The notes: generated from the letters alone by a model not told the origin. Numbered from the stretch's first letter, positions 13,441-24,800 are shown. The stretch is DNA of 64,000 nt from Circinella umbellata (GCA_025093555.1 JAIWNF010000071.1:1-64000); one strand, 5' to 3'. Numbers and translations: made by a program.

Positions 13441-13695
13441 TCAAATAGGTACAGTTTACAGGATTTAACAGTATTTACAGTATTTTGTTGCCCCGATTCT
13501 CAAATAGGAACAGTTTATAGGATTTTTACAGGATTTAACAGTATTTACAGTATTTTGCTGCCCTGATTCTCAAATAGGAACAGTTTACAGGATTTTTACA
13601 GGATTTAACAGTATTTATAGTATTTTGCTGCCCCGATTCTCAAATAGGTATAGTCTACAGTATTTTACAAAATTTACAGTATTTTTTTTATGGTG
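13441..13695 (-). repeat. Right subterminal tandem repeats and terminal repeat of the CACTA-like element
   Basis: A unit starting TCAAATAGG recurs at 13,441, 13,500, 13,570 and 13,640, giving spacings of 59, 70 and 70 bp. Each unit holds copies of TTTACAG and AACAGTATTTACAG. The array runs into the terminal repeat that ends at 13,695. In this superfamily subterminal arrays are transposase binding sites. Confidence 0.75.
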
Positions 13696-14313
13696 TTTAC
13701 AACCAGTATTTATATGATTTCTATTCTATGAGTTATGGGGCTTAGTTAATAGAATGATGTAGGTGATTGATAGTAAAGTCAGGTACTTGATATTAGTCAT
13801 TAATATTGAGAAGGTTACTATAGCTACTGTTCTGAAGTATATTGGGCTTAGCCATGATACTCTCTTTTATTCTTTAATTTAAGTTGACGAGGCGCAGGAC
13901 ATCGTTATGCGATTTTACTCAGTTTCCTTTTTAGAATTGAGTTCTGTTCACGTCTGTATTTTAAATATGATTTCTTATTTCATCTGGGATAAAGAGATAA
14001 TGTTCTTATAATACAACAAAGTAGAAACTCCTTCTATTCCTATTGACCAAATCATACTGTTCGATATAGTACAAAATGCGTGGAATCACCCACAGCATTT
14101 CTCTACTATGAGATGGCAACCACACCATGTCTATCACTATACAAAAAACAGATAAACCATTTTCTTTGCGCATAGTAACATCGAACTGATTCACAAATCG
14201 AAACAGGCACTTCACAAAACGACATTGTCTTTTTTCCTAATAAGAGTAAAAGTTTTATATGTAAAATGTTGTTAGACCTTGTATTCGTTTTTATCATCTT
14301 TTCTTCCTGTTTA

Positions 14314-14378
14314 CTCTCTCTCTCTTTCTCACACACACACACACACACACTATCTCTCTCTCTCTCTCTCTCTCTCTC
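14314..14378. repeat. Compound (AC)n/(CT)n microsatellite
   Basis: A CT-rich run, an (AC) run of about 19 bases and a (TC) run of about 26 bases lie next to each other. The six-frame peptides here are low-complexity artefacts. Confidence 0.9.
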
Positions 14379-14497
14379 ATACCTGCTGGTCTGTAATTGT
14401 GAAAAATAATAAGAACAGTAGTAGGCAAAAAGAAAGATTGATTAATATAAAAGAATGTAGGGCTTGATTCCATTCTCTTTTCTGGGGAACGAGTAGA

Positions 14498-14520
14498 GAT
14501 TTTTTCCAAATTATTTGCGC
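14498..14520 (+). repeat. MITE-type terminal motif, isolated copy
   Basis: The bases ATTTTTTCCAAATTATTTG plus the following CGC match the terminal inverted repeat of the MITE at 42,535-42,960. The match stops after about 23 bp, and no opposite end is nearby. Confidence 0.45.
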
Positions 14521-14728
14521 CAATACTTTTTTTATAAAACCTCAAAGTCCCATTGAGTCCAGCGAAGTCCCCAAAATTTCAAACTCAAAGGGACGTCGGG
14601 AATAGTAAGCCAATTATTTTACGCAAAAGTGAAAAATAAGTGTTTTATTTGCACTCCAAGTCCCCACTCAAAATATAGAAGTCCCTGCCTGCATAACACT
14701 AAAAAAAACTATTTTTTTCCTCATTTTC

Positions 14729-14759
<31 letters not shown>

Positions 14760-16109
14760 TATGGGTACCTTCATGATGGGAAGAAAGAATCAATCGATTA
14801 ACGAATCAAACAGATACTTGTTCTAAGAACATGGATAGCAAATAGAATATTCACACACATCAACAGGCAACAGTTTCGCATTCGGTTATATGTTCAATTG
14901 AAATGCAATAGAAAATGTTCGTACGAGCCAAACACGCAAGAAGATCGTACATGCATTGCTAAACATGGATCGTCATTAATATTAAAGACTGCGCATGGAA
15001 CTTCCTCAAACAAAAGTATTAAGCGAACCAGATTACGATGTATATTTCATATAAATTATTTTTATATTGTTTTTAAGTAAATCCTCATTGTATTTCGCAC
15101 TTGATCGACGAACCTATCATTTATTCTTTTATGAACCCCTGGCGAAATATTTCTCGACATTATTTTAAGCGATAATTGATACCATTGCATTGAAAAGAAA
15201 GTAGGATTGAGAACAACCACTTAATGATCCATCAACAGTTTCAGAGTTTAACAAAATGAGAGGTAATAGCTATGGATTGGTGGGAAAAGTTTGGTAATTT
15301 GATAGCAATGATAGCATTTCCTGGGAAAACACAACAATCAGTAGTTTATCAATGTAGATTTTGGAATATGGATGATAATAATATAACTTTTTTAATATAA
15401 GGGATTTACAGTTTATGATGGAAGAGGGTGCTTTGGTCATAATTGCTATAGATGTTAGTTTGAGTATAAGCAGATTGAATGGAAAGAGGACGGATATTGA
15501 TCTATACTTTGTTTCCTGAGCATGGATTTTATAATTTCTTAAAGTTCTTGTATATATATTATCGTTTATATATGCTAGAAAAATGAATTATTTTTTTTCT
15601 AAGTAGTGTTACAATCATGATTATCATGATTATCATTTTATCCATATATTGTCAATTATTTAGTAGCACTGTGCAATTTAATATTTAAATACGCATGAAT
15701 ATCCAAAGTGACAAATATACTTAGCCTGCTCTTTACCACTTACTTGTAGGTAGTGACCAAACAATCAGCAAGAAAAGGTACAATGCTTTGGGGGAAGACC
15801 AGCTTAGCTAGAAAAAAAATCAGAAAAACGATGAATAGTGATTGACGAACATGAGGAAATTGAGGTTAAAGAATAATCAAATGTGCTTATAAATTAGAGA
15901 AAACTGGAAAGAGAGGTTGAAGAAATATGAAAGAAATAAGAATAAAAGAGAAGATAGGATAATGAAAAAAAAATATAAAGAGAAAAGTGTATATAATAAT
16001 GAAAAACATATGACGCAAAAATATTCTAAAATATTGTCAAGCAATAAGATGTGTTTGTGGAGGTAGAGAAAGCTAGGAAAAAAATGTAGTAAATTTGAAA
16101 TAAAAGATA

Positions 16110-18931
16110 TTAGTTATTGAAAAAAATGCTTGGATTTTCGGCAATCCAGTGTAAGGTTTTTCTTTGCCTACTTCGCTTTTCTTCTAATAACGTGACAGCT
16201 GCTTCATTCGTCAGTCTGTGTTGTGCAGCATAATCTTTAATGCTTTCGATGATGATACGTCTGCGATTATAAAATCTACATTCTTTTGTTTCTCGACGCC
16301 ATGCAACATGGTACAAGCGTTCTAATTCTTCAATAGAAGGACCGCCAGCCAAGCCATGGTACCATTCACGCCAAAGCATATCAAGCGTAACAGTGTTACG
16401 AGACATTTTATAAGTGGGTACAGGCAATTGATCTGATGTTGGTGCTGGTGCTGAATTCTGTACTGGTGGTGGTGGTGGAAAAAAAGGGAGAGAGATGGAT
16501 GTTGTTGTAAGTGATGGTTGTGGTAGTTCTTGTGGTTGCTGGGAAGGTTGCGGAGAAGGTTGTGTGGGTTGTGTGGGTTGAGGTGTTTGTTCTTGAGTGG
16601 GTTGTTGTTGAGAAACATTGCCCAAGTTCAAGGTTACTGTCAAAGGAACCTGCCCAGAAGTATAGCCAGCGACTTGCTGTGCTAATGTTGCAAGGCTGCT
16701 GATGTGAGGAACAAGCACTTGCAAGGGAGTAACAACAGACAACAGGGATTGGAGAACCTGCATCTGTGCAGCTTGTTGGGCTTGCTGGGCTTGGGCTTGA
16801 GCATCAAAACGCGATGCGATTTGCTGATTGATATCAGAAAGATGTTGTGCAACCAATGGTACTGCTCTTTGCAGTTGTAGTTGCTCAGGTTCTTCAGTGA
16901 TTTCCACAGCAGCATCAACAGATCTAACAAAAGTATGTTAGAAAAAAGTTGAATCACATCTTTATAAAAACAATATATTTACCTTTCAAAATCTTTATAC
17001 AGCTCACTTTGAAACAAAGGATGGTTCCAAAGAAAATGCTGAGGATATCTCTTTTTCAAAAGAACTGAGTCCTGCAAAAAGACAACACGTAGTCTATCCA
17101 ATAGCTTCAAAAACATATCGGCGGCACATGATACTTGTTCAACATTACCTTCATCTAATTTCTGACGCCAATAGTCAACGAACTTGAAAATTTTCTTACA
17201 AAGCTCTTGAGACGGTTGAACATTGGCACGAGAGAGATAAAAATATCCACGCTCTGTTGGAAAACCTGCAAGGGTGCGAAGAAGTTCATGGGGAAGGTTA
17301 GTGAGGTAGGCTGTTGTCAATGAAATTGTGTTCCAACGGCCTGCACGACGAATGGCGCCCTCGCTTGATCCTCCAATCTCTGCCATTTGAGCTGCGGCAC
17401 CACGCATAGCATGAGTTTTGGCTTTTGAATGGAGACAAGCTCCCTCAAATGCTTTTGTGATTGCCTTAAGGTGCTGACGGTATGACAACTCCTTTTGAGG
17501 ATCCTCCGTCGTTCCTTTGATGAGCTTGTAGAAAAACCAATCCGCGTTCTTATTGATGCTAGGAAATTGCTCTCCAGACATCTCATAATGACTGAAAAGG
17601 TAACAAGCAAGCATCATTTGAGGACAAATGGCCACGTTCTTGTTTCGCATACATCCAGCAACTTCAACGCGCCCAAACTTGTTAGTTTTTCCTTGTTTAA
17701 GGACCATTACCAAAGCATGACATTGGCTTGGACCTTCATCCTCCAAATGAAGCGATTGCAAATCAGCAAACTCCATTTTTCGAATACTTTCACCGCGAAG
17801 CAAACCGTAGTGCTGCAATAAAAATGATGTACCATCTCGAAGACCAAGTTCAGTTCCATTTGTCCAAAATTGATCAACAATTTTCTCCATTTCAGCATGA
17901 GTGGTATAGCCATCTGCAGCGGTAAATGCACCCTTAAAAAATAAATGTATTTGTTAGATTATTTATACATTACACATATAGCAAGAAGTTACTTAATAAG
18001 TTGTCTTAAACATACTCTATCATCAAAGTTTGTGCGAGCGATTTTTTCGTCTTCTCTACGCAACCAGTCAAGTAATGCTTTCACTCGTTTTCCACGAGGA
18101 CTTGGACGAAAAGAATTATCCGTCAAACATTGCTCGGCCCAAAGATCAACAATTGCAGCAGCATATGCTTCAACGGTTGAGTATCTGACCCGTTTGCCAG
18201 GTACCCAGAAGCGAGTTGAGCATATTCATTGAATTGTCGAGTAATGGCAGATTCAATGCTTGTGCTGTTGATTGTGGATGATGATGAATCGTTGGTGTGA
18301 GTGGTAGTGCTAGTGTTAGAGCTAGAACCATCTCTCTCTTCATCCATTTCGTCCATCATATCCATTACTTGATATGCTGTGTCGATTTGAGGAAGGTCGT
18401 TGACCTCATCGTCGGCATGGTCAGCATTGTTGACACCATTGGACCCATGTTCATTTGAATGCTGATTGGCATCATCCTCATGCGAATCTTCTGGTGCACT
18501 TCTTTTTTTTGCTCTCTTTCGGTGGGGACGGAAAGCAACCTTATATAAGATTTTTAAGTAACAAAATTACATTTATTTGTCGAAACACACTAATGAGCAA
18601 TAAAACCAACCTCTGTTTTCAAGAAAAAGTGAAGCTTTCCATCATCAGGGATAGCATTAACATTTTTCTTGATACACCATCTTTTGAATTCTTGTTGACG
18701 ATTCAAGTATTGATTGATGGTGTTTTGAGGACGACTTTGTCGAGCTGCGCTAAATGTCTCAAGGGCAGCGCGATCCCTAGCATCTCTATAAGCTGCGTCT
18801 TCGTCATTTTCCATATCTGCTACAGCAGAATTATTAAGAGACAACTCATTCAGTCTAATATCTCTGTTTCTTTCCCGATTCTGTGCAGGAGTGCCATTGA
18901 TTTGTCTTCGACCGCTTCCAGAACCACCCAT
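16110..18931 (-). pseudogene. Crypton-type tyrosine recombinase with GCR1_C domain, one frameshift
   Basis: Four exons fit: 18,931-18,611, 18,539-18,016, 17,932-16,983 and 16,923-16,110. The N-terminal part resembles a SAM-like core-binding region (QNTINQYLNRQQEFKRWC), followed by an acidic Ser/Asn linker. The catalytic domain shows the tyrosine recombinase set: Arg in LLRGESIRK, Lys in KQGKTNKFG, HAMR as HxxR, GRW, and Tyr in TTAYLTNL. After a Gln/Pro-rich linker, the C-terminus (TLDMLWREWYHGLAGGPSIEEL) matches GCR1_C, a DNA-binding domain found in fungal Cryptons. Exon lengths sum to 2,609 nt, one short of a multiple of three, and the reading frame changes near 18,211-18,226. Otherwise about 869 residues are open. 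Apart from the frameshift it looks young. Confidence 0.8.
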
Positions 18932-19085
18932 GATTATTTCAGTAAAGTAAATGTAAAAGTGTTTTTTTTAAAAAAAATGAAAAAAAAGTGACAAGAATTA
19001 AAAAGGCAGGTACACGGTTTTTGTAAATAAACTCACAGCATTAATTTCGTCAGTCTAGTTTGCGGGTGATGAAAAATATTATTTC

Positions 19086-19111
19086 CAAGTCCCCGATACA
19101 GTGGGGACTTG
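19086..19111. repeat. Hairpin near the upstream end of the Crypton-like gene
   Basis: A perfect 9-bp stem, CAAGTCCCC and GGGGACTTG, encloses an 8-base loop. The same AAGTCCCC words occur around 14,565 and 14,660, on the other side of the recombinase gene. Confidence 0.6.
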
Positions 19112-19165
19112 AGTGCGGGACTCACTGCTTAACCAGATAAATAATCTCTTTTTATTTATTTATAA

Positions 19166-19350
19166 CCTGGTTGAGGTTAAAAATTATTTGTGCGAAGCAG
19201 AAATAATTTTGCGCTAATAAGAATGAAATTTGCGTGTCCAATTAGATTTTTTGTGTTACTTATGAAAGATTTTGCGTTGCCTAAGAAATAAATTTGCGCC
19301 AGTGATTTTGCGTTGCCAGTTTATGGCTCATATGCAATTTATTGGCTTTC
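19166..19350 (+). repeat. Diverged relative of the MITE left half
   Basis: The sequence starts CCTGGTTGAGG and carries TTTTGCG and ATTTGCG words at spacings like those in the MITE at 42,535. It then shares TGGCTCATATG with that MITE's interior (42,722 region). The right half is not seen nearby. Confidence 0.5.
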
Positions 19351-19695
19351 TGACCATAACTTTTGTTTTCTTTCATTGTGTGTTAGGCTCACATTGAAAA
19401 AAAATTGATAAATCAATAAAAATAGGAAAGGCAAGTGATAAACCAGAGATAAACCAGTTTAGCAAACATGTTATAGTGAAAAAGAAATAGAGAGAATGCG
19501 AAGAAAGTGTAGATAAAAAATACACATATAATAAATGAATGATGATAAACTACTTGGACAATTTAACCACTACTTTTTTCGTATCTTGATGGCGTTAGCA
19601 TTACTATTATCTAAAGTATGTATAGCATTATTTGTTGTTGCTGTGATGTTGATGAAAATGGTAACCTTGTTGTATTGAATCTCTTATATTTAATA

Positions 19696-20244
19696 TCAAT
19701 GACTGCCTTGTGGGGGATAGGTGGATTGGCTTTTGTTTATTGCACTGATAAAGGTACTACGTACCATGTTTAAGGCATTGATGATATTATTGGAATTTCG
19801 AACTACAGCAGCTTTTTGTTCCATTCGAGGAACCTTTAAAACTGATAATCTTAATGCTGACTCAGCTGTTCGCTTTTGAGTTGAAGACTGGACTGTTTTA
19901 CGCATGTTTTCACAAAGTGACTAATTAGTACCGACTGTATGTAGCAATACATGTTCTTCTATCATTCGAACATTTTGGTCCGTTTTTAGCGGTTTCGGGG
20001 CCTTATAATAGCTTGTTTGTCCATTACCTTCAGCTGCCATAGTTTACCAACCTATTCCAATCTGGCTCCGTTGCAGTTGCAAATCATGAATCTTTCTCCA
20101 TGTAAATTTTGGAATAGGTGTCACCGTGTATTTCGCACTTTGTTTTTCTTTTAGATACTGATATTGATTTTCAAGATATTTTTTTTTAATTTTTATGAGG
20201 AGCATTACGCTGTTAATTTCCAGTGCATGCTTTATACTTGTCAT
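19696..20244 (-). pseudogene. Degenerate ORF of unknown family, two in-frame stops
   Basis: One frame on the minus strand is open from 20,244 to 19,696 except for TAA at about 20,046-20,044 and TAG at about 19,920-19,918. The stretch after the first stop (MAAEGNGQTSYYKAPKPLKT) and the last part (KRTAESALRLSVLKVPRMEQ) read like real protein and not random AT-rich translation. I recognise no domain. It may be a remnant of a gene carried by a mobile element. Confidence 0.4.
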
Positions 20245-21928
20245 ACTACTACTACTCTGGTTTGTTGTTGCATATTTCTGTTGTTTTTCAAAATTATTTT
20301 ATAATAATATTAGCTCTTAAATGTTGTTGACAAATGTTGTTTTCGAATTCTTCTGTATCATTATTGTTATTATAAGTTTATTGTTGTTGCGTGTTACTGA
20401 CGTCCAATTTATTTATTTCTAAATGTTCAGCTAACGTTGCGTCCATAAGAACACTGATATCCAAATTAGAAGTAACATATTCTGTAATACAGAATAGCGC
20501 AGACTACAAAAGGATTACAGTCTGCAATCCCCTATTCCATCGATTTTATTGGTTGAGAAGCTTCCCCCAACTACCGCCAGTGATCCTAATAATTTGGTAT
20601 ATTGTATTTTGTTCTTTAAAAGAGTTGAAAGGAGTAAAATAATAAATCAATAGCAAACCAAGGATTTTTTTCTTTGCCTTTTTTACTCTGTGTACCAGCC
20701 GCATTAAAAACGGTGATACAAATGTTTTCTTTTTGATGTACCTAGCTAAATGCAATCATGTAAGACCAAAGTACTGTTTTTTTCCTAATGAATCGCGGCC
20801 GAATCATTATCAAAAAAGCAATATATGGTACATGGTAAAAAAAAAAATGAAAGAAGATTATGGTTTGAAACAAGAGAAAACGCATAGCAAGTTTCATTGT
20901 AAGTTTAAAAGTATCATCAGTAGTTATTTGAGTCCGATAGTACATCACTCTAAGTAATTATAGTACGTATCAGAATACAAATAGAATATAAACACGAGAG
21001 GGTATGGATATCTATAGTATAAATTTCAATCTAACTTCTGGTCGTTTACCGGCATTGTGTCCGGTTTCTCAAACTTGAGACCTCTTGGCGAATGGTTCTT
21101 CTGTTGGTACCAGGCCTTCGGCTCCAGTTTTCAACGAATTGGCAACCGATCTCCATGGGGTTTGGAAAACTTTTTTTATTTCTTAAGCCTTGTCTGTATG
21201 TCATAAGTCACTGAAAACAAAATAGCATATAACGCTTACTATTATACTTACTGAATTTAGCACAAGTGAGCTCGCTTATCAATCCCTTCCTTATTTTCGT
21301 ATCGATGGTTTCGAATATATATCCATAGAGAATAAACTTACCTTCATATATCAAATAATAAAAATAAATGTAAATATTATACCACTTAAATCATTCGTGG
21401 AAGCGGATGGTGATCAAGATGGCTACGTGTTACTGCGACCAAGTGTAATAGCTTATGCTAAAATAATGGTTTTAGTTTTAGTTTTAGTGTTACGTCCCGT
21501 TCGGATCGTAATTAATAAAATATATGACATTCCGAGTAAAAGGTTCAAGGAATAAGGAAAGTTATTTTAATAACTTCTTCAATAAAAAGAAAACAAAATA
21601 AAAGTGCTGCTTTTATAGCTAGCAAATTATAACCGATCAAATAGTTGGGGAAAAAGTTTATTTCAATAAAACTGACAGAGAGTGGACTAATTGTTATTTT
21701 GTGTGAAAGGAAGAAACTACCCTCTTTATATTAAGTATTTGACTATCTAATTCCTTAATTTGAACCTAATATTGATTCAAAACGAATCCAGATTCAGGAG
21801 AGATACGTACAATTATATCAATTATGGGTTGATATAAAAATCAGTTTTTTTTTTGAAGGTGTGAGTAGTGGAAAAAAAAATATGGGTAAAAAAGGTACCG
21901 GGGTCGATGAAAAAAAAAGTTGGTGGTT
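20245..21928. other. Stretch without a supported gene
   Basis: Short frames only. A GC-richer patch at about 21,040-21,170 reads plausibly as a coding remnant in more than one frame, but no exon chain or domain can be supported. Confidence 0.4.
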
Positions 21929-23080
21929 TTAATTGTTATGGTGAATGAAACAAAGACGTGAGTTCAGCCTACTCTTATCAATAACTGTTTTAAACGATGG
22001 TGTGTCCAGTGTTTCCCTGTAGTTTTCAAACCAGTATTCATGTGTCATTGTTGTCTTACTGGTTTTAAATGCAGTATGATACAACAACGGGATTGCTAAT
22101 GTGAATGCCTCGCTTTTAGAGATATTTCTTGGCAAGTTAACCCGATTCAATCTTGCAACAACGCATGAAGCCTCCGCAGCCAAATATTCCAAATAAAACG
22201 TGATTGTGTTACCAACAACTTGAAATAAAAGAACATGATTGTGTTTGTGCATATCGATGGTATCTTTCCCAACTATTGCAAGTCTTGCCAAATCAACTTG
22301 TTTTCCATATTTATCAGTATTCTTAGCTTTCACCTCGCCATATCCATAACAAATAGAATAGGTCAAACCATCTACTTCTGATAACATCGCATCTGGTCTT
22401 TGAGACCTGGTTGTGCGACAGAGACGCGCATCAGCACTTATCTCTGACCTATCACCAATGAAAAATTAACAAATAAACAAATAGGAACGAAATATTTAAC
22501 TCCTAATAATTGGATACGAGAGTGGTTATTACTTACCAACGAAGACGGTATTGGCATGAAGATAATACTGAACGAATAATCGGGTCAACAATACCAAGAA
22601 TAATATTATGTTCCTTTATAGCATTGAGTGGTTCATGTGGAAACTCTTCCACCTTAAATAAATAAATAAATAAATAATAGCTGTTATCAATACATAAATC
22701 ATAGCAATCCATATTCTTCTTTTTTCGTTTCCCAGCTGAAGCATATTAATATAAAAAAACGAGCTTCTTACCTATTTTGTAATGCACAAAGGATTGAATG
22801 CTCAAATGATCCAAGTGAATGTTTCAACATTTGCGAGATACTGTCCGTTACAACAGTATCTCGATCAAATCCAGCAAATTTCAAGGGCTAAATCAACAAT
22901 AAAAACGAGGGGGGGGAGACATCAATAATCTGGAAAAAATTCATTACGACAGAAGTTTCAGAAAAAAAAATATTTACCTTTCTAAGTCTCTTAACGTTTT
23001 TCATGAATTGACTATTTTCATCTTCATGATCAATATTAGCTATACCGTCACCGCTTGCTATAACGATACCACCCGTGAGA
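21929..23080 (-). pseudogene. Unknown multi-exon gene with PD-(D/E)XK nuclease-like motif, probably decayed
   Basis: Exons with good borders are 22,978 up to about 23,080 (start open), 22,887-22,772, 22,652-22,537 and 22,448-21,929. The last exon encodes SQRPDAML, then 16 residues later YGYGEVKAKN, giving the spacing P-D..(x)..E-x-K of PD-(D/E)XK nucleases, followed by a hydrophobic LLFQVVGNTITFYLEYL strand/helix pair. The second and third exons do not join in phase (one base off), so a frameshift or a different splice site is present. No start codon was found, and upstream exons may lie at 23,979-24,800. Similar genes are, from memory, repetitive in Mucoromycota, but I cannot name the family. 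Confidence 0.5.
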
Positions 23081-23978
23081 CCAAAAGGCCATCATTATAA
23101 CGAATTCTTGATCTGAGTTTTACCGATTGGGTAAAATCCTATACATATGTACTCGACCTCATATGTATTTAATGAATTGTTTGCAAAAAGAAGAAAAGCT
23201 CTAAAACATTATATAGTTTATTCTGTAAATAAGCTATAAAAATACAACCATCATTTTCTCTTTGTACGTACACTTATTTCTGTTGAATTGCAACCACATT
23301 ATCACATATAATAAATGCCGATGCCCTATAATAAAAAAAACGAGACTATCATACGTAAGCATTAAAAACTCTCTATTGTTTATAAAATCATGGAAGTTGA
23401 CAAAGGATAAATTGGACTTACATAGTCGACAAAAACCAAATCTGATTTTTATAAGAAGGAAGCAAAAGTAGGATATCGCCGGCTTTTTTTTTTCTTTCAG
23501 AAAAAGACGCTTGAAAATAAATTTGATGTTTCGATTAAAAGTTTACAAACTAAAGTTAGAAGATCAAAAAATGTCCAGTAACAAATTATTTGCTTTTTCT
23601 TTAAATATGAGTACATATACCATTTGTCCCATTCGATATAACGATTTAAGTTTGCTGGAGCATATGATCGGATATTGTTATAGAAAATGAACGTTATTTC
23701 TCCCGCTTAATCTGCCTTGGACACCTATACACTATCGCTATATAGAGATATCGTCATATCGAATACCCGCCACAGCGAGTGGTGACGGTATTTTTCAACA
23801 GAGTCAATGTAAGTTGTGTTCATCAAATTATCACTTTTGTAAATTGATATAGTTGTGCTTCATTAAAAGAATATGTGTTAATGACCTAGGTAGAAGAAAA
23901 TGACAACGAAGAGATGAGATTAGATTGAATGAATATGATACCACACAACGTACGTATATGCGAAAATCAAAATGACAA

Positions 23979-24800
23979 TTACAGTATTTCATGTAAGTTA
24001 CTTTCGTAACTGACTAATTCACCCTTTTTATCTCTGTCGAGTACAGCTAATTTGAATTGATGGAATTTTCGAGCAACATTATTTGATGAGGATGAAGGAT
24101 AGCCACCAATGTCTATGTCTTTAGTAGTTTCTAAGGCGGGAGGGATCAGCGGAACTAGCAAACACTCTATTACATAGAACTTATTGTAAACGTAAGCAAC
24201 ATAAAAAAGCCAAACGCGGTTCAGCAGTATAAAAGGACTGATGGGCTGAAAAAAAAAACTTACTATAGACAAGGCTAATCCATAACACTTTTCGTTTCAA
24301 AGTAATACGTTGAACGCATGCGTTCTATAAGATAGATGTGGTTTATAATTAATATCAAAATGTTGGACGTCGTGAGTACGTGATTATATTAGAAAACACA
24401 GAGCTACTCTACTTACTTCTTTTCTGTCTTTTGTGAATTCCTCTCAACTGATGTTTTTAATAGCATTAGAACCAACTGCTTTAGGAGCAGGAGCGAGAAT
24501 GATAAAACCTCATCATGGTCCGTTTGCCGCAACGAAAAATTACGTTCAATAGACTGGGACACTTTTCAATATGAACGCATAAACGTTTGTTGAACCTTTC
24601 TACTTTTGTTGAAGAACATTAACGCCTATACCTTAGGCAACCCAGATAGTGGCCATGGCCGTACTTGATCTTCTCCGTCATATTAAAATTATAGAGATCT
24701 GACGTCAATCTTGAACCCAAAAGTGTTGCTAACATTAGAGTATTGACTCTGTTTACTTGTAGTACCAATGGGTGCCACTATAAATGGTTCGATTAAGCTA
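23979..24800 (-). pseudogene. Possible upstream exons of the PD-(D/E)XK-like gene
   Basis: The minus-strand frame ending at 23,979 has a plausible soluble segment (KFHQFKLAVLDRDKKGELVS) after position about 24,180. A second minus-strand patch near 24,690-24,800 reads NTFGFKIDVRSL. Both look coding, but a stop and missing splice sites prevent a model. The assignment to the downstream gene is inference from position and strand. Confidence 0.25.

Larger units (their letters stand above)
7367..13695. mobile_element. CACTA/EnSpm-like DNA transposon, 6,329 bp, nested in a solo LTR
   Basis: The borders follow from the interrupted LTR. The element starts CACCGTAAAAAAA and ends TTTTTTTATGGTG, giving imperfect terminal inverted repeats (CACC[G/A]TAAAAAAA, then CTGTAAAT). 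A TTT duplication flanks it at 7,364-7,366 and 13,696-13,698. A 3-bp duplication, ends starting CAC, subterminal arrays of a short motif (here CTGTAAA/TTTACAG) and a TNP2-type transposase are all features of the CACTA/EnSpm superfamily. It carries a transposase gene on the plus strand and an accessory gene on the minus strand, both with stops or frameshifts. I infer an inactive copy. Confidence 0.85.
7231..14023. mobile_element. Solo LTR with 5-bp target duplication, split by a nested DNA transposon
   Basis: The LTR runs from 7,236 (TGTGATATTTGG) to 7,366 and continues from 13,699 to 14,018 (ending ATACAACA), about 451 bp in all. It is flanked by a perfect AAGTA duplication at 7,231-7,235 and 14,019-14,023. 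The copy at 2,617-3,076 shows the uninterrupted sequence at the split point (AATATTTACAACC). No internal retrotransposon region or second LTR is present, so it is a solo LTR left by LTR-LTR recombination. The LTR insertion is older than the transposon inside it. Confidence 0.85.
14024..16109. other. Non-coding stretch with simple repeats
   Basis: No supported gene. It contains a microsatellite, a T run of about 27 bases near 14,729-14,756, and repeated AAGTCCC-type words at 14,545-14,685 that recur in inverted form near 19,086-19,120. Confidence 0.5.

Noticed and set aside
13855..14018. tRNA-like or RNA gene inside the LTR copies
   Set aside because: No cloverleaf with A and B boxes could be built; the conservation is explained by the LTR.
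14279..14545. Open frames over the microsatellite, coding HTHTHT, SLSLSL or RERERE runs
   Set aside because: Simple-repeat artefacts.
14898..15080. 60-codon plus-strand frame right of the T run
   Set aside because: Some balanced composition, but no motif, no intron signals and no similarity to other parts of the window.
21466..21490. TTTTAG repeated, telomere-like
   Set aside because: Only about three units, internal, and not the TTAGGG-type repeat usual in fungi.
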